Positions 33,015 through 38,486 of a stretch of DNA of 38,486 nucleotides are shown here, one piece after another. Origin of the DNA: Igneacidithiobacillus copahuensis (GTDB taxonomy: Bacteria; Pseudomonadota; Gammaproteobacteria; Acidithiobacillales; Acidithiobacillaceae); the NCBI RefSeq assembly GCF_018854015.1, contig NZ_JAAXYO010000126.1:1-38486 (forward strand), in the 5' to 3' direction. The translations under genes were made by a program, and so were the position numbers. The stretch's first letter is position 1, and each line of letters opens with the position of its first letter. A model generated the notes under the pieces. That model was not told where the DNA came from and ran no database searches. It saw only the letters and a program-made list of their open reading frames with translations.

Positions 33015-33707
33015 ATGAGACTTGGATTAGTCATCGATCTGGATACCTGCGTAGGCTGTCATGCCTGTGCGGTAGCCTGTAAGGAATGGAATACCAGCGG
33101 CACCACGGCGCCGCTGACGGACTATAATCCGTATGGTGCCAAGCCATCCGGGGTCTGGTTCAACCGTATCCGGCACTATGAAATCGGGGAGTATCCCTAC
33201 AACAAGACGGTCAATTTCCCGATGTCCTGCATGCATTGTGAAAATGCGGAGTGCGTCACCGTCTGCCCCACTGGGGCGAGCCACAAACGCCCAGAAGATG
33301 GCATCGTTCTTGTCGATCAAAGCAAGTGCATGGGCTGCAATTACTGCTCCTGGGCCTGCCCTTATGGCGCCCGCGAGCTGGATCGGGTCTCCGGCACGAT
33401 GAAGAAGTGCACCCTCTGCATCGACCGCATTTACGACATGGAAATCCCCGAAGAAGAGCGTCAGCCGGCCTGCGTACTGACCTGTCCGGCGCATGCGCGT
33501 ATGTTCGGTGACTTCGACGATCCAGAGAGTCCGGTCAGTCGGGCGGTGCGCGAGCGCGGTGGCTATCAGCTCATGCCCGAGTTGAACTATGACCCGAGCA
33601 ACCATTATCTGCCGCCGCGCGTGCACGCTCCCATCCCCACCGAAGGCCTGAAAAAGAAGGCCGGCGCAAAGGTGAAGGAGTGGGTCAATCGTGTGGTGGA
33701 GCGCTAA
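33015..33707 (+). CDS. soeB: Sulfite dehydrogenase iron-sulfur subunit SoeB
   Basis: This 230-residue ferredoxin-like subunit has four cysteine groups for four 4Fe-4S clusters: the first at residues 12-22 (CVGCHACAVAC), then CMHCENAECVTVCP, CMGCNYCSWACP and the split CTLC...CVLTCP. It would pass electrons from SoeA to SoeC. No Tat or Sec signal is seen, which again argues for a cytoplasmic location. An AAGGAG site precedes the ATG. A basic tail of about 30 residues follows the last cluster. Confidence 0.88.
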   Translation: MRLGLVIDLDTCVGCHACAVACKEWNTSGTTAPLTDYNPYGAKPSGVWFNRIRHYEIGEYPYNKTVNFPMSCMHCENAECVTVCPTGASHKRPEDGIVLVDQSKCMGCNYCSWACPYGARELDRVSGTMKKCTLCIDRIYDMEIPEEERQPACVLTCPAHARMFGDFDDPESPVSRAVRERGGYQLMPELNYDPSNHYLPPRVHAPIPTEGLKKKAGAKVKEWVNRVVER

Positions 33708-33716
33708 GGAGACGTT

Positions 33717-34655
33717 ATGCACGCGGCACTGGCAGTTATTTTTCTCACCCTGTTTTCTGGCGGCGGATTTGGCCTGATAGCCCTCGTTGCCATTGTCAAC
33801 GATCTCCATATTGATGGTGGACTGAGTCCCGTGCAGACCTTGGCTGCGGTGATTTTGTCGCTGATCTTTGTCACGATCGGCATGCTGTCTTCGACGGCGC
33901 ATCTTGCCAATCCCAAAAATGCGTGGCGGGCCTTCACTCGCTGGCGTACCTCGTGGTTGGCCCGCGAAGGTATCTTTGCGGTTGCGTATTATCCCTTTGC
34001 TTTTGCCTACCTGGTCTGGACCTTTGTCACGGGCGCCCCCGAAGCCACGGTCGGTCTGATCCTCGCCAGTCTGGCAGGGGTGATCGGACTCATCACCATC
34101 TTCTGCCAAGGCATGATCTATGCCGTGCTGCGGACCATTCGCCAATGGAATACGGCTCTGGTGCCGGCCAATTTTTACGCCATGGGTTTCGCCATCGGCG
34201 CCACGCTCCTTGCTGCCGTGCGCATTGTCACGGGCGAGAGTGCCGGAGTTTTTGTAGGCATTGCCATTGCCCTGATTGCTGCCGTGGCGGTGATGAAGGC
34301 CATTTACTACTTCTGGATCGCCCGTCCCTCCGGACCGACGATTCGCACGGCAACGGGTTTCAATCGCTCCACCGTTCGCATTCTGGACCAGGGGCATACC
34401 TTCGGCACCTTCCTCACCGAGGAGTTCGGCCATACCTTGGCGCGCGACAAGGCACGCGGCATCAAGTTGATGATGTATTTCTTCGCGGTCATCGTGCCGA
34501 TCATTGCTCTGGCCTTTGCCGTGGCGGATCAGTCCGCCGTTGCGGCGGTCATTGCCGCGGTATCCATTGTATTTGGGCTGGGTGTGGAGCGCTGGCTGTT
34601 TTTTGTTGAGGCACAGCATGTGGTGAACCTGTATCATGGTCGTCAGCGCTGCTGA
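33717..34655 (+). CDS. soeC: Sulfite dehydrogenase membrane anchor SoeC (DmsC type)
   Basis: This 312-residue integral membrane subunit shows about eight hydrophobic segments (near 3-25, 40-62, 84-105, 108-130, 150-172, 178-203, 252-274 and 276-296). It would hold SoeAB on the inner face of the membrane and pass electrons to quinone. It begins nine bases after soeB and its last 20 bases overlap moaA. Confidence 0.83.
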   Translation: MHAALAVIFLTLFSGGGFGLIALVAIVNDLHIDGGLSPVQTLAAVILSLIFVTIGMLSSTAHLANPKNAWRAFTRWRTSWLAREGIFAVAYYPFAFAYLVWTFVTGAPEATVGLILASLAGVIGLITIFCQGMIYAVLRTIRQWNTALVPANFYAMGFAIGATLLAAVRIVTGESAGVFVGIAIALIAAVAVMKAIYYFWIARPSGPTIRTATGFNRSTVRILDQGHTFGTFLTEEFGHTLARDKARGIKLMMYFFAVIVPIIALAFAVADQSAVAAVIAAVSIVFGLGVERWLFFVEAQHVVNLYHGRQRC

Positions 34656-35700
34656 CAAGCACAGCTACGGCAATTCCTCTGGGCAGGTAAGCAGCCTGCC
34701 CAAGACGGGGGAGCTTTGGGATCAGTATGGCAGACGCATCACTTACCTGCGCCTATCCCTCACTGAACACTGCAACTTTCGCTGCCAGTACTGCAGTCCG
34801 GCGGAAGGCACGCCGTACTTTGAGCGTGAGGAACATCTGCGTCCTGACGAAGTTCACCTCGTCCTACGCAGTTTTCAGGCCCTAGGTCTGCAACATTTGC
34901 GCTTTACCGGCGGCGAGCCTCTCATCCATCCCCACTTGTTGGCGCACGTCCGCTACGCCAATGAACTTGGTATCGGTAAAATCAGCCTGAGTAGCAACGG
35001 CTATCTGCTCGATCGCTTGGCTGAATCTCTTGCCCAGGCGGGCCTCAACAGTCTCAATATCAGCTTGGATACCCTCGACCCCGACAAGTTTCGACAGGTA
35101 ACCCGGGGGGGGACGTTACCGCGCGTACTACGCGGCATTGATGCCGCGCGTGCGGCTGGGATACCCCGTATCAAGATCAATACGGTCCTATTGCGCAGTA
35201 TCAACGGGTCGGAACTAGCTTCTCTGGTCGATTACGCGGTCGCGCGTGGCTTGGAGATTCGCTTCATCGAAACCATGCCTCTGGGTAGTGCAGGTAGCGG
35301 CAGTCAGGAGCAGGATTACCTCTCCGCGAGTGAGGCGCGGGGGATAATCGAGAGAGCTTTCGGGTCACTTTTGCCGCTTGCGAACAGTCGCGATCAGGGT
35401 CCGGCAAGACGATACACCTTGCCGGGCGGATACGGCAGCATCGGTTTCATCACCCCCATCAGTGACAACTTTTGTGCGACTTGCAATCGGGTACGTCTGA
35501 CGGCAACCGGTCGTCTCGTCTTTTGCCTTGGTCAGGAGGCGGGTATGGAGTTGCGTCCCCTGCTTCGTTCGGGCATGGGTATGGTCGAACTTGGCAAGGC
35601 GATCGCACAGGGTATCTGGCAAGACAAACCCGAGCGCCATGTCTTCGATCAGGATCGCAAACGCTCTTCAAAAATATTTATGATGCGTCTTGGGGGCTGA
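34636..35700 (+). CDS. moaA: GTP 3',8-cyclase (radical SAM), molybdenum cofactor step 1
   Basis: This 354-residue enzyme converts GTP to 3',8-cyclo-GTP, the substrate of MoaC. The N-terminal radical-SAM cysteines are C46, C50 and C53 (CNFRCQYC). A second 4Fe-4S site near the C-terminus has CATCNRVRLTATGRLVFC. The protein ends in GG, as required in MoaA. The start at 34636 lies inside soeC and suggests coupled translation; an N-terminal extension of about 25 residues precedes the family core. Its placement right after soeC ties cofactor supply to the sulfite enzyme. Confidence 0.93.
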   Translation: MVVSAADKHSYGNSSGQVSSLPKTGELWDQYGRRITYLRLSLTEHCNFRCQYCSPAEGTPYFEREEHLRPDEVHLVLRSFQALGLQHLRFTGGEPLIHPHLLAHVRYANELGIGKISLSSNGYLLDRLAESLAQAGLNSLNISLDTLDPDKFRQVTRGGTLPRVLRGIDAARAAGIPRIKINTVLLRSINGSELASLVDYAVARGLEIRFIETMPLGSAGSGSQEQDYLSASEARGIIERAFGSLLPLANSRDQGPARRYTLPGGYGSIGFITPISDNFCATCNRVRLTATGRLVFCLGQEAGMELRPLLRSGMGMVELGKAIAQGIWQDKPERHVFDQDRKRSSKIFMMRLGG

Positions 35701-35771
35701 AATAAATTAGAATTCTATGCCGCAGGGATGTTACCATAAGCGAATGCTATTTGTGGGGTGGATCGAAGATC

Positions 35772-36089
35772 ATGTATGGTTTCAAAGAAGTTACCGCGGA
35801 GCAGTTGAAGGAGATGCAGGAGAAGGCGCAGGCCTTCACTCTGATTGACGTGCGTTCACCGGCTGAGGTTGCCCGCGGGATGATCAGCGGCGCTAAGCAC
35901 ATTCCCCTGCATCTGTTGCCAATGAGTATGGCCGAAATCGACAAGGAGAAGCCCTTGGTATTCTATTGTCTGAGCGGTGGACGTTCCTCGCAGGCCTGCG
36001 CGTTCGCGGCCGCACAAGGCTTCTCGGAGGTATACAACCTGCGAGGTGGGATTTCGGGCTGGGCTAACCGCTCTTTCCCCATCGTCTAG
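35772..36089 (+). CDS. rhd: Rhodanese-like sulfurtransferase of the sHdr cluster
   Basis: This 105-residue single-domain rhodanese has catalytic C66 in the loop CLSGGRS. It would hand sulfane sulfur to TusA. The DVRSPAEVARGMISGAKHIPL block is typical. No signal peptide is present, so it is cytoplasmic. The start at 35772 gives the family N-terminus; a TTG at 35751 would add seven residues. It begins the rhd-tusA-dsrE-hdrC-hdrB group, 71 bases after moaA. Confidence 0.93.
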   Translation: MYGFKEVTAEQLKEMQEKAQAFTLIDVRSPAEVARGMISGAKHIPLHLLPMSMAEIDKEKPLVFYCLSGGRSSQACAFAAAQGFSEVYNLRGGISGWANRSFPIV

Positions 36090-36149
36090 CATGGCGTATA
36101 AGAATATGCTGAAATATGCCGAACTAATCAACAAATTAAAATCTTTGCC

Positions 36150-36177
36150 TTGCTTGGCAGGCAAATCCTGATACATT
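36150..36177 (+). promoter_or_regulatory. Candidate internal promoter for tusA
   Basis: TTGCTT (36150-36155) and TACATT (36172-36177) are 16 bases apart, and the -10 box is preceded by TGA (extended -10). An AT-rich stretch lies immediately upstream (36121-36146). It is 37 bases before the tusA start. Confidence 0.4.
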
Positions 36178-36213
36178 CGTACGCTGTTGTTTGACTTGAG
36201 AGTGGAGGTTGCA

Positions 36214-36444
36214 ATGGTACAAGAAGACAAGCTGCTGGATGCCCGTGGACTGAACTGCCCGCTGCCCATCCTGCGCACCAAGAAGGCCCTGGGAGAGATG
36301 AATGCCGGACAAGTCCTGAAAATCGTTGCTACCGATCCCGGTGCAGTGAAGGACTTTGAGGCGTTCTCCAAGCAGACCAAGAACCCTCTGCTCGACCAGG
36401 CGGAAGCTGGTGGCGAGTTCGTATTCTTCATTCAGAAGGCCTGA
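36214..36444 (+). CDS. tusA: TusA sulfur-carrier protein
   Basis: This 76-residue cytoplasmic carrier has the CPLP motif with sulfur-binding C15. It shuttles persulfide sulfur between rhodanese, DsrE3 and the sHdr complex. The start at 36214 follows GGAGG; an in-frame upstream start at 36187 lies in the promoter-leader region and is not needed. A 10-base-pair hairpin follows the gene. Confidence 0.96.
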   Translation: MVQEDKLLDARGLNCPLPILRTKKALGEMNAGQVLKIVATDPGAVKDFEAFSKQTKNPLLDQAEAGGEFVFFIQKA

Positions 36445-36453
36445 TGAGCCTGT

Positions 36454-36480
36454 GGCGCCAGAGGATAGATCTCTGGCGCC
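36454..36480 (+). terminator. Strong hairpin between tusA and dsrE (no U-run)
   Basis: GGCGCCAGAG (36454-36463) and CTCTGGCGCC (36471-36480) form a perfect 10-base-pair stem around a 7-base loop. Only TTCG follows, so it is more likely a partial terminator, mRNA processing or 3'-stabilising element than a full stop. The dsrE ribosome site (GAGGAG) is immediately downstream. Confidence 0.6.
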
Positions 36481-36495
36481 TTCGAGGAGTGAATT

Positions 36496-36966
36496 ATGGA
36501 TGAAAAGAAACTGGCGATTGTCGCCACTAAAGGTACGTTGGACTGGGGTTATCCGCCCTTCATCCTGGCCTCTACCGCTGCGGCCCTTGGTTATAGCGTG
36601 GAAATCTTCTTCACCTTCTATGGCCTGCAGTTGCTGAAGAAAGATCTTGGGCATCTGCGAGTCAGCCCGCTCGGGAACCCGGCCATGCCTATGCCGGTGC
36701 CTATGCCGACCTTAATGATGGTCTTGCCGGGAATGGAAGGTATGGCAACTTCCATGATGAAGAGCAAGATGAAGGCCAAGGGCGTGGCGAGTCTCGAAGA
36801 GTTGCGTGAACTGTGTGTCGAGGCGGAAGTGCGCATGATTGCCTGCCAGATGACGGTAGACCTGTTCGAGTTTGATACGGCCGATTTCATCGACGGCATC
36901 GAGTTGGGTGGTGCGGCCGCTTTCTTTGAATTTGCGGGCGAGTCCGACATTACCTTGTTCATCTGA
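36496..36966 (+). CDS. dsrE: DsrE3-type sulfur-transfer protein
   Basis: This 156-residue DsrE/F-like protein of the DsrE3A branch is found next to TusA and rhodanese in sulfur oxidisers. The N-terminal KKLAIVATKGTLDWGYPPF and the proline/methionine-rich loop PAMPMPVPMP are typical. Two cysteines (C107 and C117) are present, and C117 in MIACQMT is the expected sulfur acceptor. It has a long methionine-rich central segment that could sit at the membrane or bind a partner. It is likely co-transcribed with hdrC. Confidence 0.92.
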   Translation: MDEKKLAIVATKGTLDWGYPPFILASTAAALGYSVEIFFTFYGLQLLKKDLGHLRVSPLGNPAMPMPVPMPTLMMVLPGMEGMATSMMKSKMKAKGVASLEELRELCVEAEVRMIACQMTVDLFEFDTADFIDGIELGGAAAFFEFAGESDITLFI

Positions 36967-36981
36967 TCGGAACGGATCAGA
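36962..36981 (+). other. Hairpin at the 3' end of dsrE
   Basis: TCTGATC (36962-36968) and GATCAGA (36975-36981) form a 7-base-pair stem with a 6-base loop that includes the dsrE stop codon. No U-run follows, so mRNA processing or translational control is possible. Confidence 0.5.
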
Positions 36982-37034
36982 GGTGTGGCGGTCAGACAGA
37001 TATCGGCTTACTACTGCTAGTGAGGAGCAAGTAA

Positions 37035-37718
37035 ATGGCGACTTACGCTGAAATGAAAGAGATGTTCGACGAGATTCGTGCCGACTTCCGGTACGATCAC
37101 GAACTCAATGGTTGTCTTAACTGCGGTATCTGCACCGCCACCTGTCCGTCGGCACAGTTTTACGATTACAGCCCGCGGGAGATCGTCCAGCTTTTGTGGA
37201 CGGAAAACGTGGAGCAGATTTATGACGCCATGCAGGAGAAAATCTGGGCTTGTGCGCAGTGTATGACCTGTGCGGCACGTTGCCCCTTCAAGAATTCTCC
37301 TGGTGGCCTGGTAATGATCATGCGCGAGGTTTCCATTCGCCATGGCATGCAGTCTGCGAAAGACGTACTGCGGCCCTTCGGGCGCGTTATGCTCAAGCTC
37401 ATCACTACCGGCAACCAGTTGTCTCCTGACATGATTCAGCCGGATCACTTCCCCGACTGGGGTCCAAACATTCAAAAGGTCGAAGGCGACCTTCGTGTGT
37501 TGCGCAAGGCGATCCCGGTGCGCACCCTGCAGACTGTGGAAACTGCCTGGGAAGTTTCGCTGAAGACCTCCGTGGAAATGTACACCATCTGGGAAATGAC
37601 AGGCGTGCTGAAGTCCCTGGAAACCATGGATGAAAATCTCTTCGACGTGATCGAGGACTTCATCGATGAAAAGCGCGAAGACTACGAAGACTGGCTCGAA
37701 AGCCATGGCGACGAGTAA
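37035..37718 (+). CDS. hdrC: sHdr heterodisulfide reductase-like subunit C
   Basis: This 227-residue electron-transfer subunit of the sulfur-oxidising sHdr complex has two 4Fe-4S motifs: C27, C30, C33 and C37 (CLNCGICTATC), and C73, C76, C79 and C83 (CAQCMTCAARC). A GAGGAG site precedes the ATG. The C-terminal half is helical and acidic. HdrC receives electrons from, or gives electrons to, HdrA and HdrB during sulfur oxidation. Its stop is 12 bases before hdrB. Confidence 0.92.
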   Translation: MATYAEMKEMFDEIRADFRYDHELNGCLNCGICTATCPSAQFYDYSPREIVQLLWTENVEQIYDAMQEKIWACAQCMTCAARCPFKNSPGGLVMIMREVSIRHGMQSAKDVLRPFGRVMLKLITTGNQLSPDMIQPDHFPDWGPNIQKVEGDLRVLRKAIPVRTLQTVETAWEVSLKTSVEMYTIWEMTGVLKSLETMDENLFDVIEDFIDEKREDYEDWLESHGDE

Positions 37719-37730
37719 GGGGTGACGAAA

Positions 37731-38486
37731 ATGAGTGAAAACACGACGCAGCAAGGGGTAGCCGGTCACGGCGCCTTTTTCCAGGATACCAATCTCAACG
37801 CCAACGAAGCCGAAGCGGCGACGGCATGGGTGCGTAACCATGTCGACCGGCGCTCGGTGGATCTGGGCGAGCGCATGGACGACATCCGCGAGCACATGTG
37901 GGAGCTCGAGAAGGAAGGCGAGATCATCGTCCATCGCATCAGCGATGACCATAAGCCCATCGAGGTCGACACCCTTTTCGGCTGGAAGAAGCGGGTACCC
38001 ACCAACCAGCTCTGGCATCACAAGAGCTGTGGGCAGTGCGGCAACATCCCCGGCTATCCCACCAGCCTCATGTGGTTCATGAACAAGTTCGGTATCGACT
38101 ACCTCGACGAGACCGACCAGACCTCCTGCACCGCTTGGAACTATCATGGCTCCGGCATTGGCAACGTCGAATCCCTGGCGGCGGTGTTCCTGCGCAACTT
38201 CCACCAAGCCTACGTCTCCGGCAAGCAGCACGGCTTCGAGAATGGCCACTTCTATCCCCTGGTGCATTGCGGCACCTCCTTCGGTAACTACAAGGAAATC
38301 CGCAAGTACCTGATCGAATCCGCCGAGCTGCGCGAGAAGGTCAAGAAGATCCTCGGCAAGCTTGGGCGTCTGGTCGATGGCAAGATCGTCATCCCCGAAG
38401 AAGTGGTGCACTACAGTGAGTGGCTGCACGTGATGCGCAACCGCATTGCCAGCGACCTGCAGACCATCGACATGAGCAACATCCGG
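37731..38486 (+). CDS. hdrB: sHdr heterodisulfide reductase-like subunit B (partial, 3' end outside window)
   Basis: This is the first 252 codons of HdrB, continuing the rhd-tusA-dsrE-hdrC operon. Cysteines at residues 100, 103, 133 and 180 are candidate cluster ligands; no CC doublet of the classic CCG motif is seen within this part. The ribosome site AAGGGGTGA differs from that of the left copy, so the repeat begins exactly at the ATG. The protein is identical to the left copy over all 252 residues. The following hdrA and others lie outside. Confidence 0.9.
   Translation, partial: MSENTTQQGVAGHGAFFQDTNLNANEAEAATAWVRNHVDRRSVDLGERMDDIREHMWELEKEGEIIVHRISDDHKPIEVDTLFGWKKRVPTNQLWHHKSCGQCGNIPGYPTSLMWFMNKFGIDYLDETDQTSCTAWNYHGSGIGNVESLAAVFLRNFHQAYVSGKQHGFENGHFYPLVHCGTSFGNYKEIRKYLIESAELREKVKKILGKLGRLVDGKIVIPEEVVHYSEWLHVMRNRIASDLQTIDMSNIR
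37731..38486 (+). repeat. Right arm of the 756-bp inverted repeat (hdrB)
   Basis: Near-identical inverted copy of 1-756: 18 mismatches, all silent. The first 218 bases (37731-37948) and last 72 bases (38415-38486) are identical to the left arm. Confidence 0.95.

Noticed and set aside
33027..34658. 543-residue minus-strand frame opposite soeB and soeC
   Set aside because: It crosses two well-supported genes and has no recognisable domain.
37017..38429. 470-residue minus-strand frame opposite hdrC and hdrB, with a similar 202-residue frame at 220-828 opposite the left hdrB
   Set aside because: Their similarity to each other only reflects the repeat; the sense frames carry the iron-sulfur motifs.

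Overview
The window most likely comes from an acidophilic, chemolithoautotrophic sulfur oxidiser of the Acidithiobacillaceae (Acidithiobacillus caldus / A. thiooxidans type). The evidence is a soxXYZA-DUF302-soxB operon beside a sigma54-dependent TspS/TspR-like two-component system, a cytoplasmic SoeABC-type sulfite dehydrogenase, and a rhd-tusA-dsrE3-hdrC-hdrB (sHdr) cluster. No tRNA, rRNA, insertion sequence, phage gene or CRISPR array was seen. The species cannot be fixed from the sequence alone. Genes are packed tightly, and no gene-free stretch exceeds about 260 bases.

Layout from left to right. (1) 1-756: a truncated hdrB on the minus strand. It is an inverted near-copy of the hdrB that ends the window on the plus strand. 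(2) 757-3314: a small unknown gene coupled to rimK on the plus strand, then plsC and gmhB. (3) 3311-6264: glyS and glyQ, giving the minus-strand operon glyQ-glyS-gmhB-plsC. (4) 6328-11107: a minus-strand cluster of a FimV-like TPR membrane protein, a pseudo-receiver protein, a small Ras-like GTPase, a Roadblock-like protein and a Roadblock protein, preceded by an unknown gene. (5) 11196-13069: an L,D-transpeptidase converging on a YdcF/ElyC-like DUF218 protein. (6) 13073-19672: a cell-shape and lipoate operon on the minus strand (mreB-mreC-mreD-rodA-dacC-ybeD-lipB-lipA). It lacks the usual mrdA and rlpA. (7) 19826-24491: the sox operon with a sigma54 promoter at its head and a terminator at its end. 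(8) 24626-29103: a minus-strand regulatory operon of a tandem PhnD-like periplasmic binding protein, tspS and tspR, with its own sigma54-type promoter. (9) 29110-35700: molybdenum cofactor genes moaC and moaA flanking soeABC. (10) 35772-38486: rhd-tusA-dsrE3-hdrC-hdrB.

How the parts fit together. Sox proteins oxidise thiosulfate in the periplasm. No soxCD is visible here, so sulfane sulfur would have to leave SoxYZ by another route. In the cytoplasm, rhodanese, TusA and DsrE3 can carry persulfide sulfur to the sHdr complex, which yields sulfite. SoeABC can then oxidise sulfite to sulfate and feed electrons to quinone. MoaA and MoaC supply the pterin cofactor SoeA needs. TspS/TspR would activate sox, and the promoter upstream of the PhnD-like gene suggests that the regulator also controls itself. 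The window therefore resembles a near-complete thiosulfate-to-sulfate locus with its own sensing.

The most unusual observations are: the two hdrB copies, which encode identical proteins yet differ at 18 silent positions; a sigma54 promoter that lies over the ribosome binding site of the divergent moaC; the tandem-domain PhnD-like candidate sensor; strong hairpins bracketing tusA and dsrE; and the FimV/GTPase/Roadblock cluster. The window ends fall at exactly equivalent points of the hdrB repeat, so both ends are probably assembly breaks.
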